A stretch of DNA of 64,000 nt. Origin: Fagopyrum homotropicum (Eukaryota > Streptophyta > Magnoliopsida > Caryophyllales > Polygonaceae). The notes under the pieces are model-generated. The model had not been told where the DNA came from. It ran no database searches and saw only the letters and a program-made list of their open reading frames with translations. How positions within the stretch are numbered: position 1 is the first letter of the stretch; every line of letters begins with the position of its first letter. The stretch is from the NCBI GenBank assembly GCA_033239125.1, contig BSWB01000002.1:83882560-83946559 (forward strand), in the 5' to 3' direction. Made by a program: the position numbers and the translations under genes. Below, piece after piece: positions 9,951 through 23,797 of the stretch.

Positions 9951-12900
9951 TCAGTGCCCCCTTAAAATAAGTTTCGTCCCGAAACTTAGAGAAAGGAGAA
10001 CCACTAAGGTAATGTCTATAAAAGGAACTGGAACAACGATTCTAACTTTCTACCATGGAGGAATCACACAAAGTCATAGTCAAGTGGCACATGATATCAT
10101 AAAAGTTCACACCAATACATAGCCAGGTAGTCACGTAAAACACATTTGAATACTACTCGTCGATACAGAAGTAATGGCTAACTCTGAAAGGAACTCGGGA
10201 TAACTACACTTAAAGCTCTCCTCCGACTCTCAGGTAGCCTCATCAGCTCCTCATCTAAACCATAGGATATTTCCCAAAAGTACGATCTAGCTCAATTATG
10301 CGACCCTCATGGCTGACGACATGTCTCGGATCCGGTACATGTCTACTCTCTCATCTTAGACATGTAGAATATTGGGTGGATCCTTCCCGTATGGTTAGCG
10401 GTGCTAGTCGATAAATGACTCCTCAATCTGCTTCAAGATATCAACAATTGCTATTCTAAACTCAATTCCGGTTCTTTTGATGACTCTACCAAAATAGCTA
10501 TAATATTTTATTCCTTCCGCTGAATCCACTCACTTCTGACCCTTTGGAAGATCCCGCCTATCAACTCTGTAATAAAGTTCTCATACATCTACCGGCATTT
10601 TACTAATTGTCTAAAGCTCTTTGTAATAAAACTTGTTTGGTAATGTTTCTTTATTGCGACTCAGTCGGATCTTTCCTCCGTTAATGATTTATCACCTAAT
10701 TCCTTTTGGGTCTTAAATTTGATATAACTCTACATTTAAAAATCCGGTAGACGTCATCCAATTTATATAGATCTTTAATATATTACTGACTCAACTCAAG
10801 CTTCTTACACAATTTACAAGATCTTAAGTGGCATAGGGTGGGTCCAGGATGATGATACTGGACACAATATGATCTCACATCACCGTTGTTTGATCATATC
10901 TACTCAGTAAATGTTAACACACCATCAACATTGCACTATTTTATTCACCACGTCTATCAGACCACTAATATCTCTCTAACTCGAAACGCAACTCGGATCC
11001 GTTTCGATATAACATTACACGTAAGCTCTAACCGAGATTATGCTTTCTCTTTGGGTGGTTACTGGGTTGCAAGTATACTCCTACCGCTTTTTTCCTTATC
11101 TGTCTTCTTCCTCGGTAGGGTAGTTATTCACTTTGAGCTTCCTAGGGAAACCCTGCACAATACTTTTGTTACGTAGTTAATTCTTCTCCTAATCCCTCAA
11201 GAAAACTCACTCTAGAGTACTCCATTAGTACAACAGTCAAAACCACTTGTCTAGCAACATGTGACGAAGCCGTCATTCTTCACTCGGATCCATAATGGGT
11301 AACAATCTTTTTCTGTAACCTCTATATCCCCATACCGTATTTCCAGTCACTCTGCGTAGCCTATCTCACGCTCTTTCCAAACAAAAGCATCTCACAAACT
11401 ATCATCATTTCCAACCAAATGTACCTTTGAGCTTTCTGCTCTGTAGGTTAGGATTCACCACACTTCCGTTGCGCTACTTTGATAGTTCCTTTGTCATCCC
11501 TCAATCATAAGGACATTTTGTGTGAGTCCAAAGTGATTATCCCCAAAACTCTTTCTCCCGATTACACCCTAAGTCCTATCCGGATGAAGTATCAAGAACC
11601 TTACTTACTTGCCTTCCTGAAATACAATCACGGTTGGAAAACAACATCTTCTGTTTACTTCCTTAATATGTTTACTTCCTTAATATCATTATCCCCAAAA
11701 CTCTTTCTCCCGATTACACCCTAAGTCCTATCCGGATGAAGTCTCTAACATGATCCTTCTTATATCTTTAATTCATCTAAGAAGGTTGTCGTTGCCTACT
11801 TGAGGAAATCCTCCAAGGCGTCGATAAAGCTACTTCGTAATCCAAAGTCACAAATATCTCTTCGTATTGACACCCAACTCCTCAATACTAAACAACACTT
11901 GCACGTACTCCGTCGACGTTGGTTAGTCTATAATTGACTTATCTTAATATTTCGTACTCGCTCTTCTCATACCTCTATTGGTATTAAACTTTTGTTGCAC
12001 ATCACCTACTAGATTGATCCCTTTTAAATTTCTTTAGTTCGTCCTATCTTTCACTCTTCCGCTTCCTTTGGGACGACTCTCTTTCTCAAGTCTCACTGTG
12101 TCATTCGCCTGACGTCAAAAGTCGTTCCTAACCCTCCACAATAGATGGTGAGCGTCTTGTAATTCCGATGACTTTTAATTACCTCCCACTTGTAGTCCCT
12201 TTACAGGGACCGTCTGCGTTGATGACCTGTGTTCTGTTATAATTGGGGTTACCCTGGACTCTTGAGTCCACCGCACGATTCTTACCTACACATGTTCCTT
12301 AATCGGCGTTGTTTGTAATATTTTTTTCCAAATTCTCTATTGACTACTTTGAATCTGCTAGTGGCCTCATACTCTTTTAATACTGGCGTCGTGATTCCTT
12401 TCAACTTCTTATACCTCTGACGAGGTCAAAACTTCTCTTTGTGGGGTCTATCCTAGCACTTATTCTCAATTGTAGGTCTTCATTCTGTGCATCACTTAAT
12501 CACAAGGGTTTCTTCCATAATTATCGAAATAGAATCATGGTTCTCCCTTGTATGGAATGCTATGCACACTCTGTCTTGACTGACATAGAACCTTATCAAA
12601 AGTGTACACTTCTTACTCCTCCAGTTCTTCTTTTATAATCCATCTGTACTAGCTGTGACATGTACCTCTTTCCTAGCCAGTAGGTAGTAAATTACTCACA
12701 CAGTTTCCCTTGGTCTCAAATGACATAAAGGGGTTATTCATGGCGGTCTAGTCTTTCTTCTTAAGTTCTTAATTAGAGTTACTGGTTCGAACTCACTCCA
12801 TGCTACTATTAGGGTACAACACGCGTATCGATTTAGCCTCACATTTGTCGCCGTTGATCTCTTGAAGGGTCCTCCAGATGTTGATAAAAGTCTTTTATAA

Positions 12901-14089
12901 TTGTATGGTTATTCTTCTTATCCACCATCCAGTCAACTAGTCACCCATACGTGTACATTCTCATTTGTTACTCGCTAGTATAAAGTTGATTTTCTACAAG
13001 ATAATAACCTTTTCTTCTATTTCCTTCGAATGTGGATATACTGAGTAGAAAGTTATCCACTACGTTATTCATTTATACCCTTTTACTTCTTCTACAATTA
13101 ACACTTTTCTTTTTGTTAGCATTGTATTGTGGCATTTCCTTCATGGACATCTTTTCTCTCAGTTACAGAGTTCCATCCTCTGTAATACTGGTGTCGTGAT
13201 TTCTTTAAAAAATTTTGTAGTCTTGAAGAAGTCCACCATTCACAATGGTTATTGATTTTCCTTTCATCTTTAATTCCAATGTAAATGTCGGTCTTTGTGC
13301 TCCTCCGGTCCTTCCTACCTTGGTCCTACCCTTTCTTCTCTAGATTCTCGTACCCATCCTTTCCTATGGCAGTATCCACCTTGGTTGTACTTGTCATTTC
13401 GTTTGTCAAGTGTAGTTGTATACTAGCCACCGATTTGTATTCCGATATTGTCTTCTTCAATCTGCGCTTCTTATCAGTCCTTACATGCATCTTTTCGTTT
13501 CATCTCTGGTCCTCACACCGCTAAATTCCTTGTACGGACTTCTATCACTTCTATCTGAGTTGAGTCGGGAACTTCTTTCTCATCGGGTTGTACTTGTGGT
13601 GAAAATTATCTCAATATCTCTACTTCTTTGCTCACCCATTCTTCGGATGATTTATAGGGTCCCCAGGACGCCCACCAGAGTATAATACTCAATCCTAGGT
13701 CTGAATCCATTGTCTCGGGTTGAAAACTCTGTAGGTCAGCTACCGATTTATCATGAGGCGGTAATCGCTTCATGATATCACCACTAAAGGATATAAGACA
13801 TCCTTTACGGTTCTAACATGCTACACATACACATATATATGATCATACATTAAAACATATCAATATAAGTCTATATACTAACTCCCTATCATTCCAAGTT
13901 GCAGACATCCACAGAGAACGATGGTGGTCCAACACACTACTAACCCAACAACCCGACTATGCACGTGTGTAAAAACAGAAATCCGTATTGAAAATCGTAG
14001 ACCCCTTTCGGGTTCGGGTTATTTTATACATTCGGTCTTTTAGAAGATTTCAAGTGCCATTTTGCCAACCTAGAGCTCTGATACCATGT
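9951..14089 (-). repeat. Array internal region I1 (degenerate, about 4.1 kb)
   Basis: Reading minus: PBS (next to 14090), a 5' leader and degenerate gag-side sequence, a long stretch without recognisable domains, then the pol C-terminal remnant and PPT (9951-9971). At 11660-11745 it differs from I3 and I4: a segment ATTATCCCCAAAACTCTTTC and its neighbours (from about 11536) is copied a second time (from about 11688), replacing the sequence seen at 32200-32260. Only short spurious frames exist. Confidence 0.85.
10170..10450 (-). pseudogene. Chromodomain-type pol C-terminal remnant (I1)
   Basis: Minus-strand translation in shifting frames gives PYGKDPPNILHVS (compare the family phrase I-H-N-V-F-H-V-S), then RHVPDPRHVVSHEGRIIELD, then ILWFR, ADEATRESEES and YPEFLS. 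This order (V-P-D-P-x-H-V, E-L-D, L-W-x, E-A-T-W-E, Y-P-x-L-F) is the chromodomain-like tail of Tekay/Del chromoviruses. Stops and frameshifts make it non-functional. The FRDETYFKGG-like end runs straight into the PPT, as in intact relatives. Confidence 0.75.
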
Positions 14090-17000
14090 TGTAACACCCC
14101 AAGTCCTCGGAACTCTGATAGCTACTGGTTAGGACCTCACAATGGGTCATGACCTTGGTTTAACAACAATTTTACTAGGATCTTACAACAAGGCACAAAT
14201 GTATTTAAAACAATTTCAAAACATAATAGTTTATTTTATGAATGTACACATGTGACAGCCTTACAAAACATCTATGTATTTATATAACATGCATGCCGAA
14301 TGGAAGACTCACCCGTCCCCATCTAATGAGTACGTGGACCCGGTTGACCATCCGTCCCGGATCTCTCTGCAACTGTCCATCTCAACAAATCTACAACACG
14401 AATAAACCGTTATCTAACATTCTAAATATCAGTAGAATAAAGATAGCACAAACACAAACAGGGTAACATAAACACCCATCATGTTGGCACACAATTCGGT
14501 TATTATCTGATAGCTTAAGTGATTCACTTTATTCCGTTTTAAAGTTTTGGCACGAGAAATCTTAAGAGTTCTCGCCTCCGTTCCTTATCCAACCGGTGTA
14601 GGTCTAGCTTACCTCCGCCGGTAGCATCACTACAAACCGAGTGTGGACTAGTCCCTAAAGAAACCCCCAGCGCCCTCAGGCTACTGAGCAGAATGCCACC
14701 GCCCGTTTTAGGCCTAGGTATAGGTCGGTATATAATTATTACTAAAATATAACTATAAACATCTCATTCACCCACCAATACCATTATTCATACTCATATC
14801 TAGAAGTCAGCTAAGTAAGCCCAAAGGACTTACCTGAATCAAATCATAATCCTGTTATCTCAACTTAGTCCGCAATCGAAGGAACTCAACCTCCTGTTAT
14901 AAAAGGCAAGTGGATCAATAATGTATTCCACTTTATTAAAAGTCTTCAACTTCTAAGATATTTAACTCTATCATCAGATAAATTACCAAAATACACTCGT
15001 AATGGCAAATGACTATTTTGCCCCTAGTGTCCGAAACCCTAGAAGTATTCTGGATATATTTGTAAAACTTCATAAGAAGTCCAAAACCATAATATATCAC
15101 TCACAAGAAAGATCTATTTAAGTTGGAAGATTTTTTCCAACTTCTTAACTTCCATAAAAAAATCACTAACGATCTCACTTTGACCTAACTTAGAATGCTC
15201 ATACAAAACTCTAAAAATCTCAAATAAAATATCTAATCCTTATATGCAAAGTATACTATTTCACTAGAAGAAATACATCTCAGAAGGAATCAATAACTAG
15301 TCTTACGCAAAAATCCCAAGTTGACTCTTCAACACAATTTCTCCCATACTTAGCCAAAAATCTGTACTTTACCAAACTGCACACTAGACTACTTTGGAAA
15401 CTTATAAGTTTAGATTCGATCGCTGAATCGACCACAAATTTTGATACATCATAGTATGCATCTCACTCTATGTTCCATCAAGATTTCATGTCCATCAGAT
15501 AGATCTAACTCATTCATATCTAGATCCAAATACAACTTCCACACATAGTTTTCCCATACTTAGAATATTTAACCAAAAACAGAAAAACTACTTACTGTAT
15601 CAACTTTGAAAAATCATAACTACTAAACCTCTTGATGGAATCCTCTCCAATTTCGATATGATCTACTATACTATACTAACTATAACATGTCAGAAGTTCA
15701 AGTCCAACAGAAGTCAATAACCCTTCCAAATCTATTCCGCAAAACTGCTTCCCAAGCAGTTTTTCTCGAACTCTGCATACAAAAAAAAAAACTGCATGAA
15801 TAGCCAACTTTGGGACAACATAACTGCCAAACGGTAACTCCGATTCTTCCCCAATTTTAGTATGATCTACTATGCAATACTGACTACAACATATCCGAAA
15901 TTCAGGAAGAAAGGAGGTGTCTAACATACCCAAATATGGATCACAAAACTGTATCAGCATGCAGTTTTCCAACACTTGGAATATTTCAGCACAATAGAAA
16001 AAAAAAACTGCTTACGACCCAATCTTTGACAAATCATAAATCCCTAACCACTCGCTGGATTCCTCTCAAATTTTAATATGTTCTACCACAATATCCCATC
16101 TATAACATATAAAAATTTCAGCCAAAATGGATAAATCTTTCATACCTAAATTGTGACCCGAAGTTAGCTGTTCATCACTTTACAACGCAGAAAACGCAGC
16201 AGCTCCACGAGCCATCTCCGAGGGCTGTTATGCAGGTTCCGAGATACAAATGGGCTCACATCAGCACATATATATAGAGAGTGCAATGTAGAGAAGGAAG
16301 GGGATATGTTTACCCAACAAGAGAGACTCGACAAGCTCAAAAATACGAGTAGGAAGAGGAAGGACGTTGGCTGTTGTGTTGTTGCGTGCAGGAAGGAGGA
16401 GTCTGCTGGTACGTCTAGGGAAGAGGCTAGGAGGCACGCCCACTGGTGACCTTTCCTGATGTGATGAGACGAAGAGCTAGGACAGAAGTCGGCTAGGGTC
16501 GTCGAGTGCTGCTTCTTCACCCAGGCAATAGGATGGCGAGGTTGTTGCTGTGTAGGGTGCAAGTGTTCTCTCCTGATGGCGTGTTCACAGGGGACCCCGT
16601 TAGGACTGGAGAGACGTAGTCTCCTTATTGGATCGGTGAGTGTTGCTCGACTGGAGGCGGGCGGACGTGGAGACGACGACAACGTACAATGCCAAGGAAG
16701 AGATGTTGTCGCTGTGTGCACGAAGGCGGGTGTGAGGCGCTGAGTTTGGCTCTCGACAACAACAAGGAAACGGGGGATGAGGTATGCAAATCCTGGAGTA
16801 TCGCCGGCTGGCGTGAAATCCGGAGACGCAGAAGGGAAGAGAGAATTATGTGTAGCGTGATTTCAGGAGGCGGTTAAGGAAGCAAAACCCTTCTCCAGCT
16901 CATCCTTGCGTGGACGCCAACTGGCTTGCTGCTGCTACAAGGGCGCCCTCTTCACTCCTGGGCTGGCAGGAGTACGTAAACTGGGCTGCTTGCCTGGCCC

Positions 17001-17310
17001 ATCACTTGAAGCAGCAAGGCTGGTGGGAAAAAAATGGTGGAGCGAGGCTTTGTCAAGCAGTCCGGATGGCTTCGTCATGGTCTCGTCAAGGCATGTCATG
17101 ACTTCGTCAAAGACATGTCATGACCCTTTCGAAGAAAACCTATAGATATAAACTAGGGTTTGGTGCTATAATATCATTTTATGTAGATTAAAACTTACAT
17201 AGAATGTTAGAATTTGTGATTGTGTGCAACACTAGGAAAATGAGAAAGGTAGAGGGAATAAAATCCGGTTTTACTCGGAAATAATCGGAAATAAAATTTC
17301 GGATATTATA
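14090..17310 (-). repeat. Array LTR L2 (about 3221 bp)
   Basis: Full-length LTR type. Contains diverged internal subrepeats of about 200-260 bp (15430-16120), recognisable by recurring AAATCATAA, GGATTCCTCTC, GATATG/TATG-TCTACTA and TATAACATAT phrases. Ends with GGATATTATA rather than ATTACA on the U3 side, one changed base. Confidence 0.9.
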
Positions 17311-20300
17311 TCAGTGCCCCCTTAAAATAAGTTTTGTCCCGAAACTTAGAGAAAGGAGAACCACTAAGGTAATGTCTATAAAAGGAACTGGAACAACGAT
17401 TCTAACTTTCTACCATGGAGGAATCACACAAAGTCATAGTCAAGTGGCACATGATATCATAAAAGTTCACACCAATACATAGCCAGGTAGTCACGTAAAA
17501 CACATTTGAATACTACTCGTCGATACAGAAGTAATGGCTAACTCTGAAAGGAACTCGGGATAACTACACTTAAAGCTCTCCTCCGACTCTCAGGTAGCCT
17601 CATCGGCTCCTCATCTAAACCATAGGATATTTCCCAAAAGTACGATCTAGCTCAATTATGCGACCCTCATGGCTGACGACATGTCTCGGATCCGGTACAT
17701 GTCTACTCTCTCATCTTAGACATGTAGAATATTGGGTGGATCCTTCCCGTATGGTTAGCGGTGCTAGTCGATAAATGACTCCTCAATCTGCTTCAAGATA
17801 TCAACAATTGCTATTCTAAACTCAATTCCAGTTCTTTTGATGACTCTACCAAAATAGCTATAAAATTTTATTCCTTCCGCTGAATCCACTCACTTCTGAC
17901 CCTTTGGAAGATCCCGCCTATCAACTCTGTGATAAAGTTCTCAGACATCTACCGACATTTTACTAATTGTCTAAAGCTCTTTGTAATAAGACTTGTTTGG
18001 TCATGTTTCCTTATTGCGACTCAGTCGGATCTTTCCTCCGTTAATGATTTATCACCTAATTCCTTTTGGGTCTTAAATTTGATATAACTCTACATTTAAA
18101 AATCCGGTAGACGTCATCCAATTTATATAGATCTTTAATATATTACTGACTCAACTCAAGCTTCTTACACAATTTACAAGATCTTAAGTGGCATAGGGTG
18201 GGTCCGGGATGATGATACTGGACACAAGATGATCTCACATCACCGTTGTTTGATCATATCTACTCAGTAAATGTTAACACACCATCAACATTGCACTATT
18301 TTATTCACCACGTCTATCAGACCACTAATATCTCTCTAACTCGAAACGCAACTCGGATCCTTTTCGATATAACATTACACGTAAGCTCTAACCGAGATTA
18401 TGCTTTCTCTTTGGGTGGTTACTGGGTTGCAAGTATACTCCTACCGCTTTTTTCCTTATCTGTCTTCTTCCTCGGTAGGGTAGTTATTCACTTTGAGCTT
18501 CCTAGGGAAACCCTGCACAATACTTTTGTTACGTAGTTAATTCTTCTCCTAATCCCTCAAGAAAACTCACTCTAGAGTACTCCATTAGTACAACAGTCAA
18601 AACCACTTGTCTAGCAACATGTGACGAAGCCGTCATTCTTCACTCGGATCCATAATGGGTAACAATCTTTTTCTGTAACCTCTATATCCCCATACCGTAT
18701 TTCCAGTCACTCTGCGTAGCCTATCTCATGCTCTTTCCAAACAAAAGAATCTCACAAACTATCATCATTTCCAACTAAATGTACCTTTGAGCTTTCTGCT
18801 CTATAGGTTAGGATTCACCACACTTCCGCTGCGCTACTTTGATAGTTCCTTTGTCATCCCTCAATCATAAGGAAATTTTGTGTGAGTCCAAAGTGATTAT
18901 CCCCAAAACTCTTTCTCCCGATTACACCCTAAGTCCTATCCTAGCACTTATTCTCAATTGTAGGTCTTCATTCTGTGCATCTCTTAATCACAAGGGTTTC
19001 TTCCATAATTATCGAAATAGAATCATGGTTCTCCCTTGTATGGAATGCTATGCACACTTTGTCTTGACTGACATAGAACCTTATCAAAAGTGTACACTTC
19101 TTACTCCTCCAGTTCTTCTTTTATAATCCATCTGTACTAGCTGTGACATGTACCTCTTTCCTAGCCATTAGGTAGTAAATTACTCACACAGTTTCCCTTG
19201 GTCTCAAATGACATAAAGGGGTTATTCATGGCGGTCTAGACTTTCTTCTTAAGTTCTTAATTAGAGTTACTGGTTCGAACTCACTCCATGCTACTATTAA
19301 GGGTACAACACGCGTATCGATTTAGCCTCACATTTGTCGCCGTTGATCTCTTGAAGGGTCCTCCAGATGTTGATAAAAGTCTTTTATAATTGTATGGTTA
19401 TTCTTCTTATCCGCCATCCAGTCAACTAGTCACCCATACGTGTACATTCTCGTTTGTTACTCGCTAGTATAAAGTTGATTTTCTACAAGATAATAACCTT
19501 TTCTTCTATTTCCTTCGAATGTGGATATACTGAGTAGAAAGTTATCCACTACGTTATTCATTTATACCCTTTTACTTCTTCTACAATTAACACTTTTCTT
19601 TTTGTTAGCATTGTATTGTGGCATTTCCTTCATGGACATCTTTTCTCTCAGTTACAGAGTTCCATCCTCTGTAATACTGGTGTCGTGATTTCTTTAAAAA
19701 ATTTTGTAGTCTTGAAGAAGTCCACCATTCACAATGGTTATTGATTTTCCTTTCATCTTTAATTCCAATGTAAATGTCGGTCTTTGTGCTCCTCCGGTCC
19801 TTCCTACCTTGGTCATACCCTTTCTTCTCTAGATTCTCGTACCCATCCTTTCCTATGGCAGTATCCACCTTGGTTGTACTTGTCATTCGTTTGTCAAGTG
19901 TAGTTGTATACTACCCACTGATTTGTATTCCGATATTGTCTTCTTCAATCTGCGCTTCTTATCAGTCCTTACATGCATCTTTTCGTTTCATCTCTGGTCC
20001 TCACACCGCTAAATTCCTTGTACGGACTTCTATCACTTCTATCTGAGTTGAGTCGGGAACTTCTTTCTCATCGGGTTGTACTTGTGGTGAAAATTATCTC
20101 AATATCTCTACTTCTTTGCTCACCCATTCTTCGGATGATTTATAGGGTCCCTAGGACGCCCACCAGAGTATAATACTCAATCCTAGGTCTGAATCCATTG
20201 TCTCGGGTTGAAAACTCTGTAGGTCAGCTACCGATTTATCATGAGGCGGTAATCGCTTCATGATATCACCACTAAAGGATATAAGACATCCTTTACGGTT

Positions 20301-20577
20301 CTAACATGCTACACATACACATATATATGATCATACATTAAAACATATCAATATAAGTCTATATACTAACTCCCTATCATTAGAAGTTGCAGACATCCAC
20401 AGAGAACGATGGTGGTCCAACGCACTACTAACCCAACAACCCGACTATGCACGTGTTTAAAAACAGAAATCCGTATTGAAAATCGTAGACCCCTTTCGGG
20501 TTCGGGTTATTTTATACATTCGGTCTTTTAGAAGATTTCAAGTGCCATTTTGCCAACCTAGAGCTCTAATACCATGT
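17311..20577 (-). repeat. Array internal I2 with an internal deletion of about 0.87 kb
   Basis: Same structure as I1 but shorter. The deletion joint is at about 18936-18945, where the two sides share CTATCC, a short microhomology. The pol C-terminal remnant persists at about 17530-17810. Confidence 0.88.
17530..17810 (-). pseudogene. Chromodomain-type pol C-terminal remnant (I2)
   Basis: Second copy of the remnant described at 10170-10450, offset by 7360 bp, with the same frameshifts and a few base changes. The decay therefore pre-dates amplification of the array. Confidence 0.7.
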
Positions 20578-23500
20578 TGTAACACCCCAAGTCCTCGGAA
20601 CTCTGATAGCTATTGGTTAGGACCTCACAATGGGTCATGACCTTGGTTTAACAACAATTTTACTAGGATCTTACAACAAGGTACAAATGTATTTAAAACA
20701 ATTTCAAAACATAATAATTTATTTTAAGAATGTACACATGTGACAGCCTTACAAAACATCTATGTATTTATATAACATGCATGCCGAATGGAAGACTCAC
20801 CCGTCCCCATCTAATGAGTACGTGGACCCGGTTGACCATCCGTCCCGGATCTCTCTGCAACTGTCCATCTCAACAAATCTACAACACGAATAAATCGTTA
20901 TCTAACACTCTAAATATCAGTAGAATAAAGATAGCACAAACACAAACAAGGTAACATAAACACCCATCATGTTGGCACACAATTCGGTTATTATCTGATA
21001 GCTTAAGTGATTCACTTTATTCCGTTTTAAAGTTGTGGCACGAGAAATCTTAAGAGTTCTCGCCTCCGTTCCTTATCCAACCGGTGTAGGTCTAGCTTAC
21101 CTCCGCCGGTAGCATCACTACAAACCGAGTGTGGACTAGTCCCTAAAGAAACCCCCAGCGCCCTCAGGCTACTGAGGAGAATGCCACCGCCCGTTTTAGG
21201 CCTAGGTATAGGTCGGTATATAATTATTACTAAAATATAACTATAAACATCTCATTCACCCACCAATACCATTATTCATACTCATATCTAGAAGTCAGCT
21301 AAGTAAGCCCAAAGGACTTACCTGAATCAAATCATAATCCTGTTATCTCAACTTAGTCCGCAATCGAGGGAACTCAACCGCCTGTTATAAAAGGCAAGTG
21401 GATCAATAATGTATTCCACTTTATTAAAAGTCTTCAACTTCTAAGATATTTAACTCTATCATCAGATAAATTACCAAAATACACTCGTAATGGCAAATGA
21501 CTATTTTGCCCCTAGTGTCCGAAACCCTAGAAGTATTCTGGATATATTTGTAAAACTTCATAAGAAGTCCAAAACCATAATATATCACTCACAAGAAAGA
21601 TCTATTTAAGTTGGAAGATTTTTTCCAACTTCTTAACTTCCATAAAAAAATCACTAACGATCTCACTTTGACCTAACTTAGAATGCTCATACAAAACTCT
21701 AAAAATCTCAAATAAAATATCTAATCCTTATATGCAAAGTATACTATTCACTAGAAGAAATACATCTCAGAAGGAATCAATAACTAGTCTTACGCAAAAA
21801 TCCCAAGTTGACTCTTCAACACAATTTCTCCCATACTTAGCCAAAAATCTGTACTTTACCAAACTGCACACTAGACTACTTTGGAAACTTATAAGTTTAG
21901 ATTCGATCACTGAATCGACAACAACTTTTGATACATCATAGTATGCATCTCACTCTATGTTCCATCAAAATTTCATGTCCATCAGATAGATCTAACTCAT
22001 TCATATCTAGATCCAAAAACAACTTCCACACATAGTTTTCCCATACTTTGAATATTTAACCAAAAACAGAAAAACTGCTTACTGTATCAACTTTGAAAAA
22101 TCATAACTACTAAACCTCTTGATGGAATCCTCTCCAATTTCGATATGATCTACTATACTATACTAACTATAACATGTCAGAAGTTCAAGTCCAACAGAAG
22201 TCAATAACCCTTCCAAATCTATTCCGCAAAACTGCTTCCCAAGCAGTTTTTCTCAAACTCTGCATACTAAAAAAAAAACTGCATGAATAGCCAACTTTGG
22301 GACAACATAACTGCCAAACAGTAACTCCGATTCTTCCCCAATTTCAGTATGATCTACTATGCAATACTGACTACAACATATCCGAAATTCAGGAAGAAAG
22401 GAGGTGTCTAACATACCCAAATATGGATCACAAAACTGTATCAGCATGTAGTTTTCCAACACTTGGAATATTTCAGCACAACAGAAAAAAAAAACTGCTT
22501 ACGACCCAATCTTTGAAAAATCATAAATCCCTAACCACTCGCTGGATTCCTCTCAAATTTTAATATGTTCTACCACAATATCCCATCTATAACATATAAA
22601 AATTTCAGCCAAAATGGATAAATCTTTCATACCTAAATTGTGACCCGAAGTTAGCTGTTCATCACTTTACAACGCAGAAAACGCAGCAGCTTCACGAGCC
22701 ATCTCCGAGGGCTGTTATGCAGGTTCCGAGATACAAATGGGCTCACATCAGCACATATATATAGAGAGTGCAATGTAGAGAAAGAAGGGGATATGTTTAC
22801 CCAACAAGAGAGACTCGACAAGCTCAAAAATACGAGTAGGAAGAGGAAGTACGTTGGCTGTTGTGTTGTTGCGTGCAGGAAGGAGGAGTTTGCTGGTATA
22901 TCTAGGGAAGAGGCTAGGAGGCACGCCCACTGGTGACCTTTCCTGATGTGATGAGACGAAGAGCGAGGACAGAAGTCGGCTAGGGTCGTCGAGTGCTGCT
23001 TCTTCACCCAGGCAATAGGATGGCGAGGCCGTTGCTGTGTAGGGTGCAAGTGTTCTCTCCTGATGGCGTGTTCACAGGGGACCCCGTTAGGACTGGAGAG
23101 ACGTAGTCTCCTTATTGGATCGGTGAGTGTTGCTCGACTGGAGGCGGGCGGACGTGGAGACGACGACAACGTACAATGCCAAGGAAGAGATGTTGTCGCT
23201 GTGTGCACGAAGGCGGGTGTGAGGCGCTCAGTTTGGCTCTCGACAACAACAAGGAGACGGGGGATGAGGTATGCAAATCCTGGAGTATCGCCGGCTGGCG
23301 TGAAATCCGGAGACGCAGAAGGGAAGAGAGAGTTATGTGTAGCGTGATTTCAGGAGGCGGTTAAGGAAGCAAAACCCTTCTCTAGCTCATCCTTGCGTGG
23401 ACGCCAACTGGCTTGCAGCTGCTACAAGGGCGCCCTCTTCACTCCTGGGCTGGCAGGAGTACGTAAACTGGGCTGCTTGCTTGGCCCATCACTTGAAGCA

Positions 23501-23797
23501 GCAAGGCTGGTGGGAAAAAAGTGGTGGAGCGAGGCTTTGTCAAGCAGTCCGGATGGCTTCGTCATGGTCTCGTCAAGGCATGTCATGACTTCGTCAAAGA
23601 CATGTCATGACCGTTTCGAAGAAAACCTATAGATATAAACTAGGGTTTGGTGCTATAATATCATTTTATGTAGATTAAAACTTACATAGAATGTTAGAAT
23701 TTGTGATTGTGTGCAACACTAGGAAAATGAGAAAGGTTGAGGGAATAAAATCCGGTTTTACTCGGAAATAATCGGAAATAAAATTTCGGATATTACA
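20578..23797 (-). repeat. Array LTR L3 (about 3220 bp)
   Basis: Full-length LTR type with the diverged internal subrepeats and conserved TATA. A 185-codon open frame on the minus strand (22651-23208) overlaps the TATA box and U3 and is judged fortuitous. Confidence 0.9.

Noticed and set aside
10886..11176. Repeated plus-strand frames of 60-100 codons in array internals
   Set aside because: They lie antisense to the element, recur only because the unit recurs, and show no motif.
16164..16721. 185-codon minus-strand frame in array LTRs (also at 22651-23208, 36682-37239 and, longer, 43790-44371)
   Set aside because: It spans U3 and the TATA box, is broken in L1, has no domain, and its conservation equals that of the surrounding LTR.
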